From assembly GCA_910591455.2 (NCBI GenBank), contig OU342808.1:20691214-20755213 (forward strand): a stretch of 64,000 bases of DNA. The letters are read 5' to 3'. Positions 25,241 to 37,617 of the stretch are shown piece by piece. The stretch's first letter is position 1, and each line of letters starts with the position of its first letter. Below the pieces are notes generated by a model, which was given only the letters and a program-made list of their open reading frames with translations, did no database searches and had not been told where the DNA came from. A program made the translations under genes and the position numbers. Origin of the DNA: Pholis gunnellus (taxonomy: Eukaryota > Chordata > Actinopteri > Perciformes > Pholidae).

Positions 25241-26523
25241 CAGTCTACTGTAGCCTTTCTTTCTTACCTGTGTTATCACGGACTCTATAACTAAAGGAAA
25301 CTTGAAAGAGGGCGGGCTAAAAAACTATTTTATTGAAGGCAAGCTACACCCGTGACGAACAGGATGCCAAAGTGTCTATATGAGCTGAAATGTTTCTTTT
25401 CTACAGACTTTATATCTGAGGTACTATTGGACCAAAGTGACATTGTATCTGTCCTGTGTTCATGGAAGTCAATGTGTGTTAAGAAATTAAAACTGATTCT
25501 TAATCGATGTTGGTTTCAAGTGTTCTTATTGTGACTCTCTTCTCTCCGCCAATCAAGCAAATAGGACTTCAATGTTTATGGTGCATCCAAGATGTAAATG
25601 CTGCATTCCTGATGTGAAGAATGAGCACAAATGTGTCGGCTAACACGCTCCTCAGCGTGCACGCTCGGTTTAACAAGCCTGTTTAATCAGTTAGGGTTTG
25701 TAGTGTGGCATGTAAATGTGTGGTGAGTTTAACAACGGTTCATTGTGTTTGCTGCAGTAGGTCCTCCGAGTATCTTCAGACCGGCGAAGAGATTACTACA
25801 GAGGAGTAACACAGCAGTGCACTTTTGATGTTAAACTGACCGATTCACCTTTCACAAAATGAAATGATAAAATTGCATGTGTCACAAAATTATTTTTTAA
25901 TTTGACCCCAGCATTATTACATGTCATCTCCTGAAGAAATGGTAATACACAACAGAGTGACTCCTTTAGTGTTACTGAGAATGAACAAAGTATCACATGT
26001 ACTGTAGAAAGTGTGACACATGCATTAGTTAATTATAGAGTAATAGGTGGTTTGAACAATCTGTGAGTTTGGCATGTTTATAAAAGATACTGGTGACAGG
26101 ACAAGGACTACTCCCATAAGATCTATAGGCCTACAGATAATATTTGCTGAAGTATGATTATGATGTCCTTGCCGAAACCACAATGCCTTATTTTATTGTT
26201 ACATGTGACTTACTACACGTATTTGAGGTTTTCTGGATCATTTTAACAGTGCTGCAAAGATCAAAAGAGCTTATACAGTTCACCCCCTCTTCTTGATGTG
26301 TGACAATGACACTGACCATCTCTTTGCAAATGTTGCACTGGATCATCTCTGACTCACCCTTATAAGTACGGGCAGTAAAAGTGGAGAGTGCTTTTGACTA
26401 TATGTCTACTACATGTAAAACGTGCTGATGCCAAAAATCGATTTGAATACAATGATTTGAATAAGCTACGTTCTCTCATCGTTATTGCTCAGTAGTCCGT
26501 CACTGGTGTTTGGTGCAGCAGCG
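25002..26523 (+). other. zbtb26 3' UTR and spacer
   Basis: AT-rich 3' UTR with a possible ATTAAA poly(A) signal near 25485. The remaining 1 kb up to the P2X gene has only short random frames; I see no exon. Confidence 0.45.
25200..25241. repeat. (TG)n(TA)n compound microsatellite
   Basis: A TG run passes directly into a TA run within the zbtb26 3' UTR. Confidence 0.9.
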
Positions 26524-29500
26524 ATGGGCAAGACTGCAGGCGGCTTCCAGAGCTGTCTGCATTACATGTTTGATTATGAAACACCAAAAACACTGGTTAT
26601 TCCAAACCTATGGGTAGGATTTGTCTTCAGGTTCACCCAGTTTCTGGTGGTGCTCTATGTGGTGGGGTAAGTAACAAATGATGGGGGGGGGGCATGTGGG
26701 CATAAAGCTAATCTAGTCTTGAAGTACTGTTGTAGTGAGCTGCCTGGTGTTGCTCTACATCCGCAGGTATGTGTGTGTGGTGGAGAAGGCCTACCAGGTG
26801 ACAGACTCTGTCGTCAGTAGCGTCACCACCAAAGTGAAAGGTTTTGCCTTCACCAACACATCTGACAGGGACCCCCAGTTTTGGGACGTGGCGGATTACG
26901 TTATCCCGCCTCAGGTATTTATCCAGACATTTCATCTCGCACTCGTTCCATTCCAACTCATCCTCCATGGTATATCGTCTAGTGTGCTAAACTCATCCAC
27001 ACAGTTTGACTGGGAGTTAAACTATTTAACTGCCTTGTGACGTTTGTGCTTCTCTTCTGTCTAACAGGGTGATAATTCATTCTTTGTTTTAACCAATATG
27101 GTTGTTACCCCCCTTCAAACTCAGTCACGTTGTCCTGAGGTGAGTCACCAACACAAGTGTATCTTTTAGGGATGCAACTGATGATTACTTTCATTATTGA
27201 TTAATATGTCAAACAAATTGATTGATAATTTAGCCAAATGTGCCAGAAACATTTTTTTAAATGTCCATCACAAGTTTCCATATACAAAACCCAAACACAT
27301 TTTAGTTGGATTAGTTTAGATTATGTAATCCTCACTTTTGGAAAGGTGGAACCAGCAAATGTTTGGCTAGCGGCGTGGCTCTAGAGATGGTAATATCTCA
27401 ACAATAATTGGATGGATTGCTGTACAAATTCATGGTGCCTGGACGATAAATCCTGATTACTTTGGTAACCAGATATTTATCGCATTGGATGGAAAAAAAT
27501 AAATATACAGGCAATGGTAAAGCATTAATAATGGTATGTTATATAAAAGCCCAAAAAGCTAAGGTCGGGGCTATGATGGGCACAATGCACATTATTTAGG
27601 TTCATTGTTGTTGTTCAACTCACATAAACTCCAACCTGCTTAATAACTTTACCACATAAGCATTAATATGCAGATGTGCACCTTGCCTCATACTAACAGG
27701 GTCACATCCGATAAGATAAAATAGAACTTTATCAATCCCGAAGGAAGTTCTTGTGCCACTTTCATAGAGATTATAACAGAAGAAGAGCAAAAAACATTAG
27801 AATACAAATATAAACAAAAACAAACAATAGAATAACAATTATTAACTGTAACGAAATAATACTGACACCATTGTAAAATAGAACACAATAGCAATAAGAG
27901 TAAGGCAAATAAATAAAGTAAAAAATTCAACTAAAATATAAAAAGTAAAACAAAACAACAAAGTACAACAATTGTATAAGAAGTGATACTAACACCAGTG
28001 CCTAATGGAAACTAAAAAAGAAAAATAATATTGAGCATGATAATGAGAGAAATATTGTCAATGATAGTTATTATTTCTCACATAGATTAATGAAAAATAA
28101 TATTGAAATGTAATATTGCACAATGCTGAAAAAAAGTAATATTGCACTTGATGTAGTTATTATTGTAAGTGTCACATTTTGCAGCTGTTGTCTTAACCCT
28201 GCAGAAGAAGGGGGGAGGAGTTAAACAGTTTGATGGCCACAGGTAGAAAAGACTTCCTGTGGCGCTCTGTGGTGCACCATCAGGCGACAGGTTAACGGTG
28301 GTGATTTCTCCTCCAGCTTCCAAGCCCATCTTCTACTTGTGTGGATGACTGTGACTGTATCGAGGGATACAATGATCCCCGAGGCAATGGTAGGTCCATT
28401 AATAAGTGTTAATACATCAGCTATGTATTATGTGATACCACACAGCAAACACCACCTGACATTAATCTTCCGCTCAGGTATACGGACAGGGCTGTGTGAG
28501 AACGCTTCCACGACTGTCCAGACCTGTGAAGTGCTCTCATGGTGCCCTCTTGAAATAGACAAGCTGCCCGAGTAAGAATATATTCAATGTTGTAGTATTC
28601 ATAAGTAATAAGTATAATGTAGATATGGCTTGACATGTTGTGTCCCACAGACATGCACTGCTGGCTGCAGCAGAGAACTTCACCGTGTTGATTAAAAACA
28701 GCATAACATACCCGAAGTTCAACTTCCACAAGTCAGTGTTTCTGAGTGAAACAGAAAGGCTCATTCTATCAATGTAGAATATGCAAATGTTCTGTTTTAT
28801 TGTGTGCCATTATATCAAATATATGTCTTTCTTCCTGCCTCAGAAGAAACATACTATCACATGTTAACTCCTCATACCTGAAGAGGTGTGAATTTAATCG
28901 TGCAACAGACCCTGACTGCCCCATATTCCGCCTCAAACGCATTGTTTCGGAGGCTGGAGAGGAATTTGAAGACATGGCTGTAAAGGTATATGCACACAAT
29001 TTAATATGATTCCCCTGCACACTTTCTTATCTCTTTCCTCCCTTGGATTTCAGTTATATAACTGATTAAAGTGTCAAAGTTGTATTTGTTGTTTGTAAAG
29101 GGTGGTATCGTCGGTATTATTATTGACTGGAGCTGTGACCTGGACTGGTGGGCAAGGAAATGTTACCCCAAGTACAGCTTCCGCCGGCTGGACAGCAAAC
29201 ATCCTGTCAACAATGTGGCTCCTGGATACAACTTCAGGTGAAACCATTTTTTAACAAACGCTTATGGATGAATAGGTTAAGCTGGTAAAACAAAAAAGAG
29301 TTGATCAAAAATTAAACACTGGTTTTAGGTTTGCAAAATACTACAAGACCCAAGATGGAGAGGAAACAAGGACCTTAATCAAAGCATACGGGATCCGGTT
29401 TGACGTCATTGTATTTGGAACTGTGAGGCCAGATTAAATCTTTAAATTGCAATGACTTAATGTGTGTGTTCTCTCTGCTTTAACAACACCCGGGGTGTTC

Positions 29501-29902
29501 TTTTATCTCACAGGCAGGGAAATTTGGAATTGTACCAACCATAGTGCACTTGGGTGCAGCTCTGTCATTCCTCAGTTTGGTGAGTAGACAGGTTCACTTG
29601 ATGTGATGCGTTAAATGGAAAAGAAGCAATGATACACAGGATTTGTGTGTTTTCCTGCAGATTCCCATGGTTGTTGACTGGTTTATGTTGACATGCGTGA
29701 GAAAAAGAGATCTTTATAGCAGACATAAAGTCACATATCTAAATGAGGACGCCGTCACTGAATCAGTAAGTGGCCTATCCTTTAGTTTCACATTTTACAT
29801 TCCTCACTGCTTACAATAATTTGGGCTAGTTGTACAATCAATCTTTTTATTTCTCTTTTTATAACACAGGTGTCGATGGGAACCAGCTACGGAACCCAGT
29901 AG
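26524..29902 (+). CDS. P2X4-like ATP-gated cation channel subunit
   Basis: Twelve exons: 26524-26666, 26767-26914, 27068-27139, 28317-28389, 28478-28571, 28651-28731, 28844-28985, 29101-29237, 29329-29422, 29514-29579, 29661-29765 and 29870-29902. They total 1188 nt, or 395 aa, the usual P2X length. Short N-terminus, TM1 (about 32-52), large cysteine-rich ectodomain, TM2 (about 335-357), short tail. ATP-site residues are present: K70 and K72 in TTKVKG, the NFR of GYNFRFAKYY, and the Lys of LIKAYGIRFD. The tail has the YxxxK trafficking/stabilising motif (YSRHK). TDSVVSSVTTKVKG, CPIFRL and VIVFGTAGKFGIVPTI are closest to P2X4 as I remember it. A fish-specific P2X4 copy or the non-mammalian P2X8 cannot be separated by eye, so no symbol is given. 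One cysteine beyond the usual set occurs in DDCDC. Poly(A) signal at 30087-30092. Confidence 0.9.
27715..28305. mobile_element. Dispersed repeat in P2X intron, abutting an exon acceptor
   Basis: The left end reads AACTTTATCAATCCCGAAGG and the right end GTTTGATGGCCACAGGTAGA followed by CTTCCTGTGGCGCTCTGTGG. I know both as motifs of a common teleost retroelement-related repeat. The A-rich middle looks decayed. The right end stops about 10 bases before the acceptor at 28316. Confidence 0.45.
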
Positions 29903-30579
29903 CTCGCTCACCTGAACTTTATTTTCCTGTTAAAGGTTTTTTGAGGAGTTTTTCTTCTTCCAATGCGAGGGTCCAATAACAGAGGATGTCCTATGCTGTG
30001 CAGACTGTAAAGCCCTCTGAGGCTAATTTGTGATTCTTAAACTTCAAATGAAAAAACAGAGATCTTCATAATTATTTGAATTCTTCAATAAAACTGGTTA
30101 AATGTCTAAATCTAAAGAAAAGGTGTATGTTTTAATTATCATTTTAAAGATGAGTCCCCCGCACCGCACGGGGGCAGCATCACTTTAAGTGACAACATGA
30201 CCACACAGAAGAAGCTTCTCAGTATGCTAGCAAACAACAGAGAAGTGAAGCAGGGCAGCTTTTTAGAAAGAGGCACCGACCTAAAAAACTTGCTAAAAAT
30301 ATACAATTTGTCTTACTTGTACCCTTTATTTGTTTAGTTAACTAATAAGTGTATGTACTGCAGTGGCGTGTGTCGAGGAGCTAGCCTCGCTATTTATGCA
30401 GCTAACCGGCCAACTGACCAGTTCATACTGTTAGCCTGACAGCTAACGTTGGAACTGGCAGTTGGGCAGCTGGTTTCTGCTCGTTAGCATCCATGAAGAA
30501 ACCCAACCCTGGATGAATATGCTGTGAGCAAGACTGACCAGCTCGTCTCGAGTTAGCTAGTAAGACAGAATACAACAGA

Positions 30580-32497
30580 ATGACAGGTGAGTGACACCAT
30601 ATCAACCACTTCATACACACGGACTGAGCTAGCCTAACGTTGCTTTTCTGACAGTTTGGTTTAATCACGAACTAATGACTTAACACCGTGGGGTTTTCTC
30701 AGAGGATGCCGTCTTGCTGGATGTCCCTGTCATTCGGCAGCTCTACCACTGGGACTGTGGGTTAGCCTGCTCCAGGATGGTCCTCAAGTAAGTGCACAAC
30801 AAAGTCGTTTACTTCTAAAAGAAAAAGAATAAAACATAATGTGAATCATGTTTGCATAATGTTATGAAGTCTGCCAAAAGGTGTTCTGGATAACAACAGT
30901 CTTCACCATACACATTATATTCAAAGTGAAATGTTTAACACCATTGCACTACAGTTGACCCACAGTCTCTTAACTGTCCGATCTTGCAGGTACCTCCACC
31001 CAGTCAGCGATGAGGAGTTTCAGAGAGCATGCTGGGAGCTCAAGCTGACGGAGAGTGTGTGGACTATTGACCTGGCTTACCTCATGGGCCATCTAGGAAT
31101 CAAACACTGCTTCTGTACCCAGACTCTGGGTGTTGATAAGGGCTTTAGGAATCAGGTACTTTGCCCCAATCTAAGCTGTCAGTACTGTCCGAACCAGAGT
31201 TCTCGATTTTCTGTGTACGTTAACGGGGTCTCTGTTGTCTTTTGCTGTGGTTTGCAGTCCTTCTATAAGAAACACTTTGATACAGAAGAAGACCGAGTGA
31301 ATGAGCTTTTCCTTAAAGCAGACAGCAAAGGTGTGGCGGTGAACAAATGGTGAGTTTTCTGTTGGGTTTTTTTATTCACGTGTACAAGCCACCAGCTTTT
31401 GCCTGAGACAAAGCAAACCTAACACCTGACGTGTGTTTGTGGATGTCTCCTCACAGCTCTGTGACGCTTCAGGAAATCCAGTCTCATCTGGAGCAGGGTC
31501 ACGTTGCCATAGTGCTGGTTAATGCCGTCGTCTTGACATGTGAACTCTGCTCCTCGCCTGTCAAATACTGCTGCTTCCTGCCTGTGGGCCAGAAGTGTTT
31601 CTGCAGGAAGCCGGAGTACCAGGGTCACTTTGTCGTAGTATGCGGCTTCAACAGGACCACCGGCTGCATTTTCTACAACAACCCAGCATATTCTGACCGT
31701 GAGTAATGTCATATGTCCAAAGCACCAGCAGAATGTGGCAGAAGTGTATGAATAAGAAAGTAATAACAATACAAGTTACACTACTAATGGGCTACAAGGA
31801 AAACTGCCTTTCTGAAAACGGTCTAAAATAAATGTAATGTCAGATTTTGTTTCCGTTTGACACCTAGATTGTTTTCTTTTTGGATAAATGTAGTGCTCAA
31901 TTAGTGGATTAAGTGACAAGTTGCTTGAAATACAAATGATCAACAGATTGATGTTTGATTGTTTGCAGCCTTAGATAAGCATATTCAGTCCACTTTGTTT
32001 CAAAGCTTTATATGAATGGTTTTGTCAGCATTGTAGACATTTTACTCAACTTCCAAGATATTACTTTATTTCTACTTTTCAAAACAATCAAGAACTTTAC
32101 GGAATTAACATTTGAGATAGTGACATTTTGACCAGATGATGGCGCTAGGTGAAATGTAATGGACTTATTACAATTAACGTGACTGTCTGTACCAAATTTC
32201 ATGGCAATACATCCGACAGATGGTGAGATATTTCACTTAATCCCCTAAATGTGAACCTCAAACACAGACATTAACCACGCTGCTGGAGTGAACAATTAGC
32301 TGATTCTTAAACGACTATAATCATCTGACTGCCACTGTAGTAACAAGCTATGTCTTAAGTTTGGAGCTGACCTGTGTGTGTGTGTGTGTGTATGTGTGTG
32401 TTCAGGGGTGTGCTGCACCAGCGTCGGTAACTTCGAGGAGGCTCGGCGGAGCTACGGGACAGACGAGGACATCCTGCTGATCTTTAAGGAGAGTTGA
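30580..32497 (+). CDS. gucd1: Guanylyl cyclase domain-containing protein 1 (C39-peptidase-like fold)
   Basis: Six exons: 30580-30586 (7 nt, M-T plus one base), 30703-30787, 30990-31155, 31258-31349, 31457-31698 and 32406-32497; 684 nt, or 227 aa. MTEDAVLLDVPVIRQLYHWDCGLAC at the start carries the Cys motif. Then come SDEEFQRACWEL, SVWTIDLAYLMGHLGIKHCFCTQTLGV, a CELCSSPVKYCC cysteine cluster, YQGHFVVVCGFN with the family His, and a C-terminal YGTDEDILLIFKES. Despite its name the family (Guanylate_cyc_2) resembles C39-type cysteine peptidases in its Cys/His arrangement. Biochemical function is unsettled; it is cytosolic, with no signal peptide. gucd1 and upb1 are convergent neighbours here, as on human 22q11.23. 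Poly(A) AATAAA at 33469-33474. The tiny first exon was chosen because its splice gives the expected N-terminus. Confidence 0.93.
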
Positions 32498-34406
32498 TGG
32501 ACAGCGATGATGGGTTTGGATTTCCCTCTTCCTCAGCTCATTGTTGTAGTGACCTGATGCTGCAGGTCCACAGTCTCAGACTAGCGGCTCCTCCCTGCTA
32601 TCGCAGATCCACCCCCCACCCCCCCACCGGGGCCTTCCTCTCCGGTGCTAAGAAGCCCAACTGCTCACATGACTGCTGCAGACCCACCGCTCTCTTATAA
32701 AGCCACCACCACCACTCGACCACTGCAGGATTAACAGCTGGGAGTTTCACAAATCTAAGTTAAATTTATTTTTGTATTCTCTTTTTTTGGGGGATTAGCA
32801 GATAGACCAAATGGATTTTTATTGCGTCTCGTTTGAATTTGAATGACTCAAATATGAGCTGTTGAAATCTCAAGCTGTGGAGCGCTTGAGGTGGAGTGCT
32901 TCAGACTTGTGGAACTACAGTGGATGAAATATTGGAATCATGACGGAAGAAGACTGGAAATAGTGTGCACATAATTCAGGGCTTAAAACATTTAGTATAA
33001 ACAATGTATTTGTGCTGTTCAGTGTTGACGTCCTGAAGAGGCTCATCAACAGCCTCACCTCCACTTGCCTTTAAAAAAAAAAGAAAAATCCTCCTAACTC
33101 ACCTCATCACGTTTTATTCTGATTCTAACAGGAAGTAGTCGTGCTTTGAGAGTTCTCAGGTAGTTAATTTCCTGAAGTGTGACATCATCCACAGATAGCT
33201 AGTGCAGTGCCCCATAATATCTGTGGAACTCAATCCGCCTGCAGGAGAACACGGACAGACTGAAACATGGACTCACCAGGTGGACGGAGACATTGTTCGG
33301 TTGTTTCGACTGTGCGGCAGAACAAAAAGGTGGAACTTTGACTCGTGTTCTAAGTTGAAAGTGGTGAAGACCTTTCCTCGTTGTCACTTAAGTTTTATTT
33401 TGTCATTTTTGGTATTATGAGTACGTTTTTGCACTACACTTTCCAAACCAGACATTATGTGTTATTTAAATAAATCATGAAATCGTTGTTCTTGAACTGA
33501 TAAAAAGTGATTTCTTCCTGGTTGTGCTTTGGTAAGAATAAATGGCACGTTTTAAACCTCAAACCTTATTTTTTATTAAAACATAGAGCTGCATTTATTA
33601 TGTTGTGATTAAAGAAGGATTTGAACATGTGCTCCAACCTTGTTTTCTGTTTTTCTGGAGTATTTAATGAGAAACCTGCACCTAAAATTATATACTAACA
33701 TTTTGTCAGATGGAATAAAATCTGATCTTGGTTCTTTAATGTATGGATTTAATAGTCATAAAGTACTCTTTAAAAGAAAACATATTTTAGGTTATACAAA
33801 ATACAATTTGAAATGCAGTTTTTAACTAAATCCCATCCCAACATCTTTCTACTGGTGCTTCTTAAGAAAAATAAAGGATGTCTCGCATGCAGTCATGCAG
33901 ATTTGAGCTCAAAGAGACTCATTTTATTCTTAAAACAAGAAATTATTCATCTCACAGATGAAGTTTGAATTCATAAGCAATATATTAAACTCTTCAATTC
34001 AATACACTCAGTCACTACTGCCTCACATGGTCTGTCTGACCTCTTGCTTACAGTGGCTAATGTTAGCTGTTAATGTGTAACTGAGTCAGTTCACTGACTT
34101 TGTGACTCTTAGCATTAACCCATAAGCGGCCGCTGTATTTAGTATTTCATATACAGAAAATGATGAAACCCACATGTTTGTGTTATTTTTAAAAATAAAA
34201 TCAAACAGTGGCATTATGTAAACAAACTGGCATTAAAAAGGCTCATCTTCAAAAATAAATCCAATAAATGGATATTAGTAATTAGGATCAGCACTGATTT
34301 TAGATTTTAGCAATATATAATAACTTTATGATTTCACACAGACATAGTGAGCAACTTTTTTTTATTAAAAGGCACACGGGTTACCTCTCCTATTGTGGAA
34401 TATCAT
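32498..34406. other. Convergent 3' ends of gucd1 and upb1
   Basis: The gucd1 3' UTR reaches AATAAA at 33469-33474. On the opposite strand upb1 terminates near TTTATT at 34361-34366 (AATAAA on the minus strand). Between them lies AT-rich sequence with no visible gene. Confidence 0.55.
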
Positions 34407-37400
34407 CTACTCTTTCACAATGTTGGGTTTGAAGTCCTGTCTCACAGTCTTGGTAAGTTCCTCTGCATACTCAGAATACCGCCCAGTCATCTGCAAAGAA
34501 AAGCACAGTAAACAGGTAGATTAACAGTACATCAGGAGAACAGATTGTATTTACCACAATGGAGCTCACATTACTTAAGCAAGTACAACCCTTCAATCAC
34601 TGCAGGAACAAACGCGCACACACACACACACACATCCTTTTTTTTAAAGTAGGTCAAAGTGAGATGTACAGGGAGGCCTCAAATGCTGTTCCCAGTTATA
34701 TTTACCTTAAAACTCCATTTGTCGCTGATTTGTCTGTTCAGGTTGAGATCCATTTCTACAACTAGGAGTCCGTCACGGGTCCTGGAGAGCCCCGGGCTGC
34801 GGCTGCCGTCAGGAGCAGCCACGTAACTGGATCCATAGAAGTGTCCAAAGTCATGGTGAGCTGCAGAAGTCAGAAGATGTCTGTCAGTCACTGCAACTGA
34901 AATCATTCACACTGCCTCTGACAGCTATTCACCATTTAGATATAGATAACATAAAGACTGCAACATTACAAAACATTCAAGTTATCCTTAATAAACTTAT
35001 TTATGCAAATGTACACGTTAAGGAAGCTAAATTAAAGTTTCTCAATTCCACCTGAGGAATAAATCTCTTACCTTTTTTTCCATCACCAGACGTGAATTCA
35101 CTTTGGAAATGTTCCTGTGTGAAATACAAGAATGCACAGAAAGTCACGAAAGCTCCCAACAGTGACTGTTCAGCCGCTGAGTGGAGGGCCAAAGCCACCA
35201 CTGATACTAAGGTCATGTTTCAGGGACGTGGGAGGTTTTGCAACCTACTGCTTTGTAACTTCAGGATAATAAATCAGTGAAGATTAAATAGTTGTAGTTT
35301 TTTCTTTGTTAAATGCTTGAAAATTATGAATGTTTTCTAACCAAACCAGATGAAAAAAAGAACACTTTTTAATCCATAAAACAAAAGCCACAAGTAGGAT
35401 TGAGTATGTCTAAAACCCGACTGCTGCCCTGCTCTTGAGTGTCAAAGCCCAGCGTGTATGAATACAGACAGACTGCAGTCACAGAGACCGACTCACCGTC
35501 CCCACACGGTTGATTGCACAAGTGAAACAGTGGTTAGCTATTGCTGCATTCCTGGCCTCGATAGACCACATGGGCTCACTGTAGGCAAAAGAAAAAATAC
35601 ATTATTCTTAATGTATATAAAACAATATACAACAACAACAACTTCAGTACGGGATATACCAACAGCAATAGGTCTAGTTTTATGTGGGAATTAAGGGAAT
35701 ATGTACAACTAAAGCCCAATATTGACAATATTAATTACATGCTGCGTATTACCTCAGAGCTCCAACAGTAGCTGAGGGGTTGAAGATGATCTCCGCTCCA
35801 TTCATGCTGTACATGAACCAGTTGAGAGGGTGATGGCGGCCGTAGCAAATATTCACAGCAATGTTCCCAAACTGTGTCTGGAACACTGTGTGGCCGGTGT
35901 CGCCCTCCATATAATATGTAGACTGGGTGTAAAAGAAACACAGTGAACAGAGCAGTTTGCCTAATTTCACACAAGTGCATTTACAGAAATCCCTCACTAA
36001 CCTCATTAAAGTCTCCAATCCTGGGAATGTGGTTCTTCCTGCTCTTTCCCAGCACATTTCCAGAGTTGGAGATCACCACCGCTGTGTTCCACAGAGTGCT
36101 GTGCAGCCCCTCTCGCTCCAGGATTGGAGAGACGACTACCATGTTGTATTTTTTGGCCAGCTAATGACAGAATCACAGTGTTTGTTAGGCCACTGCAGCG
36201 AAAGCATATCATGGCACATGTGGCAGACATCTGTAATCGCACCTCTTGGCAGAAGCGCGTGGTGTTTCCTTCTTCAGCAGACTCCGCAAACTCCGTCCAC
36301 GGTTCTTTCTCGCGGGTGCAGAAAGCAAAGGGCATGGCTGTGGACGCCAAACGACAGGGTAGTCTTTCTTATTTTTTCTTACTGGCTTTTATGAAATGTG
36401 TAGTTGTGACCCATGAAAGCACTCACTCCAGGTCTCCTGGAAGCATACAATGTTTACACCGCACATGGCTGCCACTTCAACCATCTCACCAACACGGCTG
36501 TGCATGGCATTGATCTGTGGAGGAGACAACCAGAGGGTTTACACCAGTGACTTCTACATCAACGGCTTCAAGAGGAAATACTATCAAATGTACGGCATCC
36601 TGTCTGCCTCTGGCCTGTTTAATAACATGTGTCCGAGTCCTGACCTGGTCCAGGATGGGGGCATCGGTGGGCAGGACAATTTGGTTCTGAATGAGTCCCA
36701 CGCGGATCCTTCTGGGCGGCCTCAGTTGTTCCTGTGCAGCTTCAAACCTGTAACCCTTCAGCTCGAAGTCACGCTCGGAGGCAGCGCTCACAGCACATGT
36801 CGGGAGGTCCAACTTCCTGCGACAGAGAAGACTCTTCATGACTGGTCACAGAATGGACACTCAAACAAGAAGATGATCCAACATTGATTCCTTGTAAGAA
36901 CTGAACAATGTTAAACATTTTATTTCAGGTGTTTCTTGGGCTAAAACATTTGCCCCTTGGTTTATGTGTATTCTTCTTATAAAGTAAAATCAGTGTCTGT
37001 TCAAATGCCACATCGGACAGAAGAAAGTACTCAAATAGTTCGCATTTTGCTCTGGGATTCAAATTTTTTTATCAATTAATCTGCAGATTAATCGACAATG
37101 AAAGTAATAGTTATTTGCAGCATTAGTTTGTATTTTCCTACTTCACTGCATTATTCTCCCTTGTGTGTATACTTGGAGATGTGACTCATAAATAGAAGTC
37201 TGGAATAATCCTCACTAGTTTCTGTCTGTGTGCTTTTCAGCAATAACATCATTATTGGAGCAAATATACGTGTGTGATGCCTGCATCTACACAGAAACGA
37301 CACGTTTAAAGTTTCAAACATGTTATATAATAATATTTTCTTTGCACAGTTTAAAGGTTGTGTGTTGAACGCTGCAGCTCAGACAACAGTGACCAAAGTC

Positions 37401-37617
37401 CAGAAGAATGATGATTTACCAGATCAAACTGAATAGAAAAAGCATGTTAAAAGACAATAATATGATCGAAGTGCCTGGTTCGCTAAAGTTAAAGTACTCT
37501 CGCGATAACTCACTGTGTTTCCTTCCCGAATAAGATGCGTTTCACCTCGGACAGCTCGGCCTCTGGCAGGTGGGTCTCCAGAGATTTCTCCAGCGATTCA
37601 AACTCACACGCGGACAT
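34407..37617 (-). CDS. upb1: Beta-ureidopropionase, final step of pyrimidine catabolism
   Basis: Ten exons in transcript order: 37514-37617, 36645-36816, 36427-36514, 36243-36337, 36002-36160, 35753-35922, 35497-35578, 35072-35114, 34706-34860 and 34407-34490; 1152 nt, or 383 aa (human 384). The nitrilase-fold enzyme hydrolyses N-carbamoyl-beta-alanine and N-carbamoyl-beta-aminoisobutyrate to the beta-amino acid, CO2 and ammonia in the cytosol. The catalytic triad is intact: Glu119 in CFQETW, Lys195 in SRKNHIPR and Cys232 in VNICYGRHH. The N-terminal HLPEAELSEVKRILFGKE and C-terminal TGRYSEYAEELTK...NIVKE match the family. All splice sites are GT-AG on the minus strand and phases agree. adora2a lies upstream, gucd1 downstream, as on human 22q11.23. 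Confidence 0.96.
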
